A DNA stretch of 64,000 nt from Anodontia alba (lineage: Eukaryota > Mollusca > Bivalvia > Lucinida > Lucinidae). How positions within the stretch are numbered: the first letter of the stretch is position 1; the number at the start of each line of letters is the position of its first letter. Location of the stretch: assembly GCA_964016985.1 (NCBI GenBank), contig OZ024821.1, forward strand, positions 88,964,535 through 89,028,534, given 5' to 3'. Shown here piece by piece: positions 40,701 to 52,700 of the stretch. Both the position numbers and the translations under genes were made by a program. The notes beneath the pieces are model-generated. The model searched no databases and was not told the origin of the DNA. It saw nothing but the letters and a program-made list of their open reading frames with translations.

Positions 40701-43700
40701 GACAACTGGGCCCAAATCATCATCACCAATACTTAGGGTTAATATGATAATTTCTTACCTGGAACATGTTTATTTTCTTCACCAGTATGCGGCAGATGTT
40801 CGTGTCCCTGATCTCGCCAATATTTATAAACATGGTCAGGCAGTTGTTGCTAAGGTAATAGAGATCGACAAAGAAAAGAAACGGTTTCTAGCCAGTCTGA
40901 GGATGTCAGACTGTTACCATGGCAGTACAGATGTTGGAATAAACATTACAAAGAACTACTTGGAGGAGAAACAACACTTAATGAAGCAGCTGGAAAATTC
41001 AGGTACCTTTTTACCAGGTTAACCGTTAGTACTCAGACAGTTATGCCTGTAAACAGTGTGAACAGAGTAAATGGAGTAAATAGAGTAAACAGAGTTAAAA
41101 GTGCAAACAGAGTAAATAGTGTAAACAGAGCAAACAGAATAAACAGCTTGAACAGAGTAAACAGCGTAAACAAAAGTAAATTGAGTAATCGGAGTAAAGA
41201 GTGCAAACAGAGTAAGCTATGTAAGCAAAGTAAACAGTTTAAACAGAGTAAACAGCATAAAGTAAACAATGGAAACATTATAAAGAGAGTAAACTGTGTA
41301 AAGAGAGTAAACAGTAAAATCTGTAAACAGAGTAAACAAATAGAGTATACAGTGCAGACTTAGATATAACTGCTAGGAGCAGTTTGATCTGGGTCTACAC
41401 TGTTTGCCATTGAACCAGAATATTTTAGATAATTCACCAGATATTCAGATGGGCTTTTTCAAATTTTGAGGTAAGGGAAAGAATTCAGGTTACCAACTAA
41501 TTTAAGATAAATACAGTTACTTTTAAGGGGTTTAGATGCACATGTAGGCAGGACTCCAGAAACTGCTGGTCTTACAGTCTGAAATAAATTTTTGTGAGCT
41601 GGACTGAATTTGACTTTAAAAGGACATCTAGAATTTGGTCCATAATTGCCATTTTCAATTGAAAAAAAAAAACAACAACAAAAAGAACAACAGTAATTAT
41701 TATTTTTATAATCAAAGAATACCAATTAATTACCTAATTGCACATTCAAAATACGCACATCCAGATCAGCTGCGAATATTCTTAGGCTTTTCACCCTATC
41801 AGACTTAAGTGTGAATAGACTGATCAGGGTTTCTGTTCAAATTTTAACAAGGTAACCTTGTTTGCTTGTTGTAGTGTGTCAGTGTGGAGTATGGGACATG
41901 TAGCATGCATTGGCTTTAGTTGGCATGTTAGTCATTGCTGAAAAAATGTATACTACTAGAGTGATATAACAATAATAATAAAACAGTGTTCGGAAACTGT
42001 CATTGAAATTGCCAAAACAGGACCTTTGGAAACTACATTCAGTCACGGAAATTACAGAAACACAAGATCCATAAATGTGCCTGGAAATGAAAGAAAAAAA
42101 AATCAGACAGGTTTGCGATTGTCAGTTTCTTGAACATGGCATGTAAGATTTTCAGCCTTTTTCTAAAGGAAGAAAGCAGTGATTTTCTTGTTTGCTTTCC
42201 TGTACAGCAGGTCCTTTTTAAAAAGGGTCTACTCTACCTTTCTGAAAGGGGTCTACTCTAAAAGGAAAGAATTTGCAAATTCTTTCCTTTTAGAGTAGAC
42301 ACATTTTGGTGTGCTTGGAATTCAGAAGTTAACTCCCTTGTACAAAATGGTTGAAAATATGTGAAGTTTGTCAACTGCCCTTAAATGAGAAGTTTTGTAA
42401 GAAGTGTTTCTGTGTCATGACTTCTATTGTAATTGTGTCGTATGTTTTTCAGAGCTGGCCAGGTTAGCAGTAGGTGAAATATGTCATGGTACTGTCACAA
42501 AAATGAATGACCTTGGTGCCATATGTTGCCTTGATAATGGGGTGAATGCCATTGCTCTCAAAGACAATTTAAAAGGTGAGAGTGCTTACTGTGGACGTTC
42601 TTTGCAGTATGCTTCAGTTATACACAATATCTTTCCGTCTCCAGTAGTGTTAAGTCAGGATTGTTTAAACTTCATTTGTTTTACTTTGATTAATACAAAG
42701 AGAGCTTTGTGAAATTTAAACATTCTCAAAGGTATGAAGAAATTTTTAGCTCACCTGAGCTGAAAGCTCAAGGTGAGCTTTTGTGATCACTCACCGTCCG
42801 TCGTCGTCGATATTGTCCGTATGTCCGTCCGTCCACAATCTTTAAACAACATATCCTCCTAAACCACAGATTGGATTTTGACCAAACTTCACAGGAATGA
42901 TCCTTGGTTGGTCATCTTTCAAAGTTGTTCAAATGGCACCGGTCCATTGCATATCTAGGTCACAGGAGCTAAAAATAGATTTTTTAACTAAAAACTTAAA
43001 AAATCTTCTTGTCAGAAATCACTGGACCGATTTCAATATAATTTTGCAGAAATGTTCCTTTGGTGATCCTCTACCAAGATTGTTCAAGCAATTCGGATTC
43101 GTCAAAAAACATGGCCGCCTATGTATCTATATAGAAAACTTCTTGTCCAAAACCACTGGACCGACTTCAATATAATTTTGCAAAAATGTTCCTTTGGTGA
43201 TCCTCTACCAAGATTGTTCAAGCCATTTGGATTTGTCAAAAAACATGGCCGCTAGGGGGCGGGGCTTATTTTCCCTATATATCTTTCAAGCCATTTGGAT
43301 TTGTCAAAAAACATGGCCGCTAGGGGGCGGGGCTTATTTTCCCTATATATCTATATAGAAAACTTTAAAAATCTTCTTGTCAGAAACCACTGGACTGATT
43401 TCCATATAATTTTGCAGAAATGTTCCTTTGGTGATCCTCTACCAAGATTGTTCAGGCCATTTGTATTCGTCAAAAAACATGGCCGCCAGGGGGCGGGGCT
43501 TATTTTCTCTATATATCTATATAGAAAACTTTAAAAATCTTCTTGTCTGAAACCACTGGACCGATTTCAATATAATTTTGCAAAAATGTTCCTTTGGTGA
43601 TCCTCTACCAAGGTTGTTCAAGCCATTTGGATTCGTCAAAAAACATGGCCACCAGGGGGCGGGGCTTAATTTCCCTATGTATCTATATAGAAAACTTTAA

Positions 43701-46700
43701 AAATTTTCCTGTCAGAAACCACTGGACCGATTTCCATATAATTTTGCAGAAATGTTCCTTTGGTGATCCTCTACCAAGATTGTACAAGCCATTTCGATAA
43801 GTCAAAAAACATGGCCGCCAGGGGGTGGGGCTTAATTTCCCTATATATCTATATAGAAAAATGTAAAAATCTTCTTGTCCGAAACCACTGGACCGATTTC
43901 CATATAATTTTGCAGAAATGTTCCTTTGGTGATCCTCTACCAAGATTGTTCAAGCCATTTGGATTTGTCAAAAAACGTGGCCACCAGGGGGCGGGGCTTA
44001 TTTTCCCTATATATCTATATAGAAAACTTTAAAAAATCTTCTTGTCCGAAACCACTGGACCAACTTCAATATAATTTTGCAAAAATGTTCCTTTGGTGAT
44101 CCTCTACCAAGATTGTTCAAGCCATTTGGATTCGTCAAAAAACATTGCTGCCAGGGGCCGGGGCTTATTTTCCCTATATATCTATATAGAAAACTTTAAA
44201 AATCTTCTTGTCAGAACCACTGGACCGATTTCCATATAATTTTGTAGAAATGTTCCTTTAGTGATCCTATACCAAGATTGTTTGAGCCATTTGGATTTGT
44301 CAAAAAACATGGCCGCCAGGGGGCAGGGCTCCCTATATATAGAAAAATGTAAAAATCATCTTGTCCCAAACCACTGGACCGATTTCCATATAATTTTGCA
44401 GAAATGTTCTTTTGGTGATCCTCTACCAAGATTGTTCAAGCCGTTTGGATACGCCAAAAAAACATGGCCGCCAGGGGGCAGGGCTTATTTTCCCTATATA
44501 TGTATCTATATAGAAAACTTTAAAAAATTTTCTTGTCAGTAATTAATGGACTGATTTCAATATAACGGAAGGAATGTGTCTTTTCTCATCCTCTTCCAAG
44601 GTTGTTCAAGCTATCATGATTCGTCAAAAAATATGGTTGCAAGGGGGTGGGGCTTATTTTCCCTATATATCTATATAGAAAACTTGAAAAAAAATCTTCT
44701 TGTCAGAAACCACTGGACCGATTTCAGTATAACTTGGCAGAAATCTTTCCTTGGTGACCCTTTACCAAGATTGTTCAGGCCGTCATGATTTGTCAAAAAA
44801 CATGGCTGCTAGGGGGTGGGGCTTATTTTCCCTGTATATCTATATGGAAAACTTGAAAAAATCTTCTTGTCAGAAACCACTGGACTGATTTCAATATAAC
44901 TTTGCAGACATGTTACCTTGGTGACCCTTCCTTGGTGACCCTTTACCAAGATTGTTTAAGTAATCGTGATTTGTCAAAAAACATGGCCGCTAGCGGGTGG
45001 GGCTTATTTTCCCTATATATCTATATAGAAAACTTTAATAATCTTCTTGTCAGAAACCACCGGACCGATTTCAATATAACCTAGCAGGAATGTTTCTTTG
45101 GTGACCCTCTACCAAGATTGTTCAAGCTGTCATGATTTGTCAAAAAACATGGCCGCTATGTGGGCGGGGCTTATATTCCCTATATATCTATATAAAAAAC
45201 TTTAAAAATCTTTTTGTAAGAAACCGTTACATGAATTCAGTGGTACTTGACAGGAATGGTGACCTTCTACCAAGATTGTTCAAGCTTTCATGATACATAT
45301 AAATAAATATCAGAATATTGTATATTGAATCCGCTAAAACAGTTAACGAAATGACCCTTAACGAGCTCGTTAAGCTAACGATGCTTTGAACAACTGGGCC
45401 CTGCTCATAAAATTTGATTCATGAAAGACTGCAATGTTTGCCATTCAGCCAGCACTTTGTTAGTTACCATAGTTACCCTAATTTTTTGACAGCTGATCTC
45501 CTTACAATATTTCACCTCAATTTCAAACAAGTTTATTTTAGTACATTTTAATACTTCGTAACCCTGGTCCTGCTGAACTTGCATATGTCCTGCCTTTGCA
45601 AACAGTGTAAATCCAGATCAGATGGCTTCTTCAGAAGCCATCCGGTCTGGATCTGCACTGTTTGCCATTAAGTATTGGAATTTATATCAACACTCTAGAT
45701 CAAGTAATCTGATTGGCTGAAGATTATAAGTGGGCGTGGCATCTTAATTTATTCAGCAGGACAAGGGTTAAATACTGCGGGATGGGTAGTAAACAGTCTA
45801 GATACTGATCAGATAGTACAGAATACATGACCGCGCTTGACATGACCCCATTGGGTTGACTGGGCCGTAAGACCTCAACACAAAACAAAAAAAAAACAAC
45901 AAAAAAACAGAATACAGTGTCTGATCTGGGTATGCACTGTTTTACTCAGGCCTGTCTGAATACTAAGATAAATATAAGCCAGTGCATGACAAAACCTATA
46001 AAATGGCGTGCACCCAACGAAGACTCAGATCAGCCTGGGCATCCGCCCAGTCTGATCAGCCTTTGCTGTCCGCATGAAGAAAGCTTGGGTCCTTAGCTAC
46101 CCATTGAGTGCACAGAAGACTGATCAGACTGGGCGGATGCCCAGGCTGATCTGAGTATTTGCTAGGCACACATCCTGTTTTGAAGGTTTTGCTCTGGCTC
46201 ATATGGTATTTCTTCAAATAGTGGAAGACTTGTTCAAATTTTTGAAAGTGATATGGTAAGGAGTTCTGTTGTTTGAATGTTTTGGATTGGAATGGTACTG
46301 TCGGAATAGACTGGTTTGGAATAGACTGGTTTCAATATGTTAATTCAGGTACAGATGTCTCAGAAGGAAGTGAAGTAGACTGTGTTATTCTGCATGTTGA
46401 TATTTCTGATAAGTGTGTGGAAGTGAGTCTAGAACCACAGCTTGTAAAAGCAGTTCAGAAGAGACAAGAGAAAACATGTGAAGTAAGTTTGTCTTTGCTC
46501 CCAAACAAAGACATGACCATTTTAGGCACCAAACAAAAGTCGACATGATGTGTTCCTAGAAATTGTATTTTATACAACACAATGTCTGTAGCAGTCACCA
46601 TATAGCTGTAGTTAAAAAAAAACAAACTGTAGTTATAAAAAACAAACAAAATTGTTGTCATTAATGGTCAGTGTCGAACACAAAGTAAAAACTGTCGACA

Positions 46701-49700
46701 GTTCTCATCATGCCTCTTGAACAGTACTTTGTTCTGTATTTGGTGGTATTAAATATGTTGTCCACATTTTATTTAGAATAGGTGATAATTAAATAATGAA
46801 ACAAACACATCAATGATGCATTCAGTTCGCATATCACTATTATAGAAGCTGTAGCATTATTATAAAAGCTGTTTTTAGCTTTCCTATAACATAGTGACAA
46901 GGTGAGCTTTTGAGATCACATGTTGTCTGTCGTGCATCGTCCTTCCGTCCAATAGTCCATCCGTAAACAATTTCTTCGAAGGACATGTCCTCCTAAACCA
47001 CTGATTGGATTTTGACTAAACTTCACAGGAATGATCCTTGGTTGATCCTCTTTCAAAGTTGTTCAAATGGTTCCCCATTGCATATCTATGTCACAGGAGC
47101 TAAAAATAGATTTTTTAATTGAAAACCTAAAAAATCTTCTTTTTTAGAAACCACTGGACCAATTTCAATATAATTTTGCAGAAATGTTCCTTTGGTGATC
47201 ATCTACCAAGATTGTTCATGCCATTTTGATTCGTCAAAAAACATGTCCACCAGAGGGGCAGGCTTATTATATAGAAAACTTTAAAAATCTTCTTGTCAGA
47301 AACCAATGGACCAATTTCAATAAACTTGGTAGAAATGTTTCCTTGGTGATGCTCTACCAAGATAATTCAATCTGTCATGTTTCGTCAAAAAACTTGGAGG
47401 CTGGAGTGGAGGGGGTGCCTATTTCCCCCTTATATCTATATAGAAAACTTTAAAAATCTTCTTAGAAGAAACCTCTGCCAATGTCAATATAACATGGCAG
47501 GAATGTTCTTTTGTAACCCTCTACCAAGATTGTTCAACCCATCATGATTCGTCAAAAAACATGGCCGCCAGTGAGGGTGGGGCTTATTTTCCCTATATAT
47601 CTATATAGGAAACTTTAAGAATCTTCTTGTCAGAAACCACTGAACCAATTTCAATATAACTTGGCAGAAATGTTTCCTTGGGACCCTCTACCAATATTGT
47701 TCAAGCAATCCTGATTTGTCAAAAACCATGCCCCCTAGGGGGCGGTGCTTATTTTCCCTATATATCTATACAGAAAACTTTAAAAATCTTCTTATCAGAA
47801 ACCAATGGTCCGATTGCAGTATAACTTGGCAGGAATGTTTCTTTGGTGACCCTCTACCAAGATTGTTCAAGCCGTCATGATTCATCAAAAAACATGGCTG
47901 CTGGGGCGCTGGGCTTATTTTCCCTATATATCTATATAGAAAACTTTAAAAATCTTCTCGTCTGAAACCACTGGACAGAGTTCAAAGTAACTTGGCAGGA
48001 ATGTTGCTTTGGTGACCTTCTACCAAGATTGTTCTAGCCCTCATGATACGTCCAAAAATGTGGCCGCCAGGGGGCATGGCTTATTTTCCTTATATATCTG
48101 TATAGAAAACTTTAAAATTCTCCTTGTCAGAAACCACCTGACTGATTTCAGTATTACGTGGCAGGAATGTTGCTTTGGTGACCTTCTACCAAGATGTTCA
48201 AGCAATCATGATTTGTCAAAAAACATGGCTGCTGGTGGGGGGTGGGGGGGGGGGGGAGGGGAGGGGGGGGGCAGGGCTTATTTTCTCTATATATCTAAAT
48301 AGAAAACTTTAAAAATCTTCTTGTCAGAAACCACTGAACAGATTTCAGTATAACTTGGCAGGAATGTTCCTTTGGTAACCCTCTACCAAGTTTATTCAAG
48401 CTTCAAGCTGTCATGATTCATCAAAAAGCATGGCTGCTTGGGGGTGGGGCTTATTTCCCTATATAGCTATATAAAACACTTTAAAAAAATCTTTTTGTCA
48501 GAAACCACTGGACCGATTTCAATATAACTTGGCAGATATGTTCCTTTGGTGACCCGCTATCAAGATTTAGTTCAAGTCATCATGATGCATTAAAATAACA
48601 TGGTCGCTAGAGGGCAGGGCTATAAAATTTATACAAAAATCTTAGAGCAGTGAACTTGGTTGAAACTTAAATAGTAAGTATGCAAATCGGTTTGCTCAGG
48701 TGAGCGATATAGGCCATCATGGTCCTCTTGTAATAGCATTAATATCCTTGCTACTCGACATAAAATAATATTTGCTTAAACATAGGTCATTGTTACCTTT
48801 GTAACAGCCAGGCAAAGAATAAAAAGTTTAGCCTCTGAAATTTGAATGATTTAAGTGTCACTTGCATTAGATTGACTGATATTTGTCTGTCATTGCCTCT
48901 AATATGTGGCATCTTTATGAATTTGCTGTCTTTTGGTAACTACACAGTGGAGAAAGTGGCAAGGCGCTACTAATAAGCTGTGGTCAAAGTATTTTATTAC
49001 AGGGATCAAACATGGGTTTTCACGCATTAACATTCGCTAGGTCCAGTGGGAGGTGTTGAAAACTGAGGCCAAAGGCTGCGGTTTTCAACACCTCCCAAGG
49101 CACCTGGGGAATGTTAATGCATTGAAAACCATGTTTCATCGCTATTATTGTATAAAAATTGTAAATATTTGCTACATTTCGCATTATTTCTTGCACTATT
49201 TTGTTTCGCCTTTTCACTGATGTCTTGCAAACACAATTTACACGGACTATGCTCGTTCTAGGGCTGGGCGGTACACATCTCGTAATGGCAGCAAATCTGT
49301 GGCCCCGTTATGATCATATTGAAAGTTGTGTAGCCATGCATTAACAGCGCATGAATTGCCTTGTTAATACACGGCTTTTTGCCGGTTAATGCACAGCTGT
49401 TAATAATGTGCCCACTGCTTTTTATGCAATAATTTAGTGTTATTGCATGTGTTTGTGTGAAAATACAAATTAGCATAATAATTATAGATCCTACATGAAA
49501 TGTGCTGAATAAAGAGCATATTGAGGAAGCATTTGCTCATTCAAATATTTTGGTGTTATTTTTATATTCTTATTTGCTCCAATACAGTAGACAATATTCA
49601 TTGGCGGTGTATGTTTCCTTCTATAACTGAGATTGAGTTAGTCAAATTATTATCACTAATATAGTTCTTGAACACATTGCTGGCCTTGTTGGCTCAGTAG

Positions 49701-52700
49701 GATGCACGTCCGACTGGTGATCAGGAGGTAACAGGCTCGATCCCCACTTGGTCGGCAACATTCTTTCGTGGAGATTTGATCATGAAATATTTTCTACGGT
49801 CATTCTCTCCCTTCCACTGATTCAAGAAGGGCAGTTGTCCATTTCTGGTCAAAGAAAGTGCACAATGCTGGTTAACCTCTTAGAGGACTAAGCTTGCCCA
49901 GTAAAAGTGTGGTTAGGTAAACTGACCACCCGACTCAAACCCATTGTTTGACTTGGCTGTAAAACCTCAACACAAACAAACATCCATTTTTTTTTTTTTT
50001 TTGTTTCCTTTTGTATAGGAATTGTCCAAGGACTGGCAGAAGTGGTATTTTGTCAAGACTTTTCACTGAGGCAGTTTTGATGAGTTCCAACATACGTTTT
50101 TATGGAGAAAAGTATTTATTTGAGGTGCTTCTAATGAGTACCCACAACATATGATTTCTTAGAGAATTAAAAAAATATATATCTTATAATCTTAATACTC
50201 TATCTAGCCAGAGCTATGAATTACTTGTCCCAGGACAAGTAAATTGAAATTTCTTACTTGTCCTCAGGGAAATGGGACAAGTTGGACAAGTCGGGCATGG
50301 TATTTCCACAGCTCTGTATTTGATTACACTCTTACCTAGAGCTACAGTAAATATCCTACAATTTTGTACACCAAAGTTTCTGATAGTATGGCATATGCAA
50401 ACAGTGCAGACTCAGATCAGACTACTCCTGAGGGAGCAGTCTGATCAGGGTTTGCACTGTTTGCCAATCCACTACGTACATTAAGAAACAACTGCATAAA
50501 AAAGCAAAATTTAGGCTATAAAAGTATGGAATAAAGTAAAGTAATTTAGGTTTAAAAAGTACGAAATAAAGTGTTCAAAATTTTAGGACAATTCCGTATG
50601 CTATGAATTATGATATTCCAGGCTGCTCAAGTATGTCAGACAATCAAGAGCAAGGTGGTGCTAGTGAAGGAAGATTTTATTCTTGTCAGTCTTAAAGGAC
50701 ATGCTATGGGTCAGCTGGCTTATCTACCCAGTAAAAGGGTATGTATAATTACATATACAGTCGACTCTCGTTATCTCGAAGTCCAAGGGACTCTCTAAAA
50801 TACTTGGAGATATCTGTATCTCGACATATCAGATTTGCAGAATTGAGGAAAAAAGATAAATCAAACAACCACATTTCACAAATGAATATGTAATTTGACT
50901 CCTGAAAATAGAGATATACTGAAAACATTGTGGAAAAGAGGAGAAATTGCTCTTTAGGAGCAATTTCTCCTCTTTTCCACATTATTTTGTTACCTATTGT
51001 CATAGTTTCATGTTAAAACAGGGACCAGATTTTCACTTCGAGATCAGTGGTAATTCAAAATTAGCGAGTTCGAGATAACGAGGGTCGATTGTATATCAGT
51101 TGGGTCAGTTTACATATGACCTCATTATATTCTTTGTAGGACATACTGCTGGTCAACTTGCTTTCTTGCCCAGTAAACATGATGAACCAACAAGTTTTCC
51201 TGGTACAGGGCCCCTAGGTGAACCTTAAAAACCTTTAATTTTATTGAAATCTTTTATTTGGCTGAAAAACCTGTAAAAACCTGTATTTTGATGAGAAAAC
51301 CCTCATATTTGGCAATTTGTAAATGCAAGAGAAGGACAGAGTAAATATGTAGCATTTCGTAACAACAAATTATAATTTTGTTACTTAGATTCATATGTTT
51401 CTAAATAGAAATGCAAGTTAAAATTGTCATAACCATTTAAAAATGAAAATATCAGATTTTCTCTGCAATTTTTCTCCCTATTTTTTTGCTTGAGAGGCAA
51501 TGACATAGAGTTCTTTAGCTTGGGATCTGCCAAGAAATTTAACCATTAAATGCTCAAAATTTATCCTGAAAAACCTTTATTTGGCCAAAAATAGCCTTTA
51601 TAAAAAGCCTTTATTTTTAACAGAGACTGCTAGGGGGGGGGGGGGGGGGGGGGGGGGGGCTGCTGGTATTTAATTAAAAAAAACTGCATAAAATTTTACA
51701 ACTTAATGTAAATTTGACAATTAAACTGATGTTCTGAATGTAGCTGGTCTTTACAACAGCAAATTCATTTGAATGGCACTGTCTATGGGAACAAATGCTG
51801 TCGTTGTAATGAGGGTTCAATGTATATAAAACAGGACAAATTAGTAGGCTCTTATGGGTTTACTTTATTTAGCTCTATCACAAGTCTTGTTATACTTGAT
51901 ACAGTTTTGGCATTTTTTGGGGAAATGATACACTTCCAAGGGAGATAACCCTTTTAAAATTGTTTTGCTCCCTTCTGAAAATAGGGTTTACTCTAAAAGG
52001 AAAAAAAAAAAAATGGTGCAGAAGAATTCACAAAAAGTTGTTTCCCTTGTGGTAAAATGCCAGGACCCAGTTGTTCAAAGCGTCTTTAGCTTAACGAGCT
52101 CGTTTGTGGTCAAAAGATTAATGGTCTGGTAAGTACAATATCTAATTCACAGGTATCTTTGCTGCAAAAATGTGAGTAGCAAAAGCTACTCACATTTTGT
52201 CAGCAACAATATTAGTGTATATGCCATATTTAATGATCAAAGTTTTAAGGATATGTTAACTAATGACATCATTAGCTTTGAACAACTGGGCCCAAAAAAA
52301 TCTACCAGGTGTATCCAATTTAGAGCATGGTCAACAGGCTTTTTGCTTGTCTTGAGATATAGTACATTGTTGCTGCTATGGGCACTTTATGTGGGATACT
52401 TGTGTATTTTTATCTGATATACCATATTTACCCTAAATATTGGGAAATCTTAACTTTCCTTTTCTTTTCAAAAAACTTTAACAAGTCCATTTTACTACCT
52501 GTGACTAAAACCCGCCTAATGAGTGGCAAACAGTGTAAATCCTGTTCAGATGCATTTTCAGCATCTCATTTGGGTCTACACTGTTTGCACAGGCCTTTCT
52601 GTCCCAGTACTTAGGGTTATTACGGTAAACATTTTTCTAAGGGAGAGTTGTGATGTATTTATGATCACTTTCTTTGTTTTAATTATCCCCGTGCTTTTCG

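Larger units (their letters stand above)
45464..45972. mobile_element. Hairpin MITE, family K, carrying two nested insertions
   Basis: Starts TTACCATAGTTACCCTAATT TTTTGACA; the body is interrupted by an E MITE (45563-45767) and a truncated SINE (45828-45906), then resumes CAGTGTCTGATCTGGGTATG CACTG and ends near ACTAAGATAAATATAAG. Confidence 0.72.

Noticed and set aside
41033..41363. Overlapping frames on both strands (NSVNRVNR and LFTLFTLF)
   Set aside because: Low-complexity GTAAACAGA repeat read in two directions.
42897..48302. Many forward and reverse frames of 60-100 residues with shared HWTDFHIILQKCSFGDPLPR-type text
   Set aside because: They are translations of the same 165 bp satellite monomer in different frames, with no conserved start or domain.
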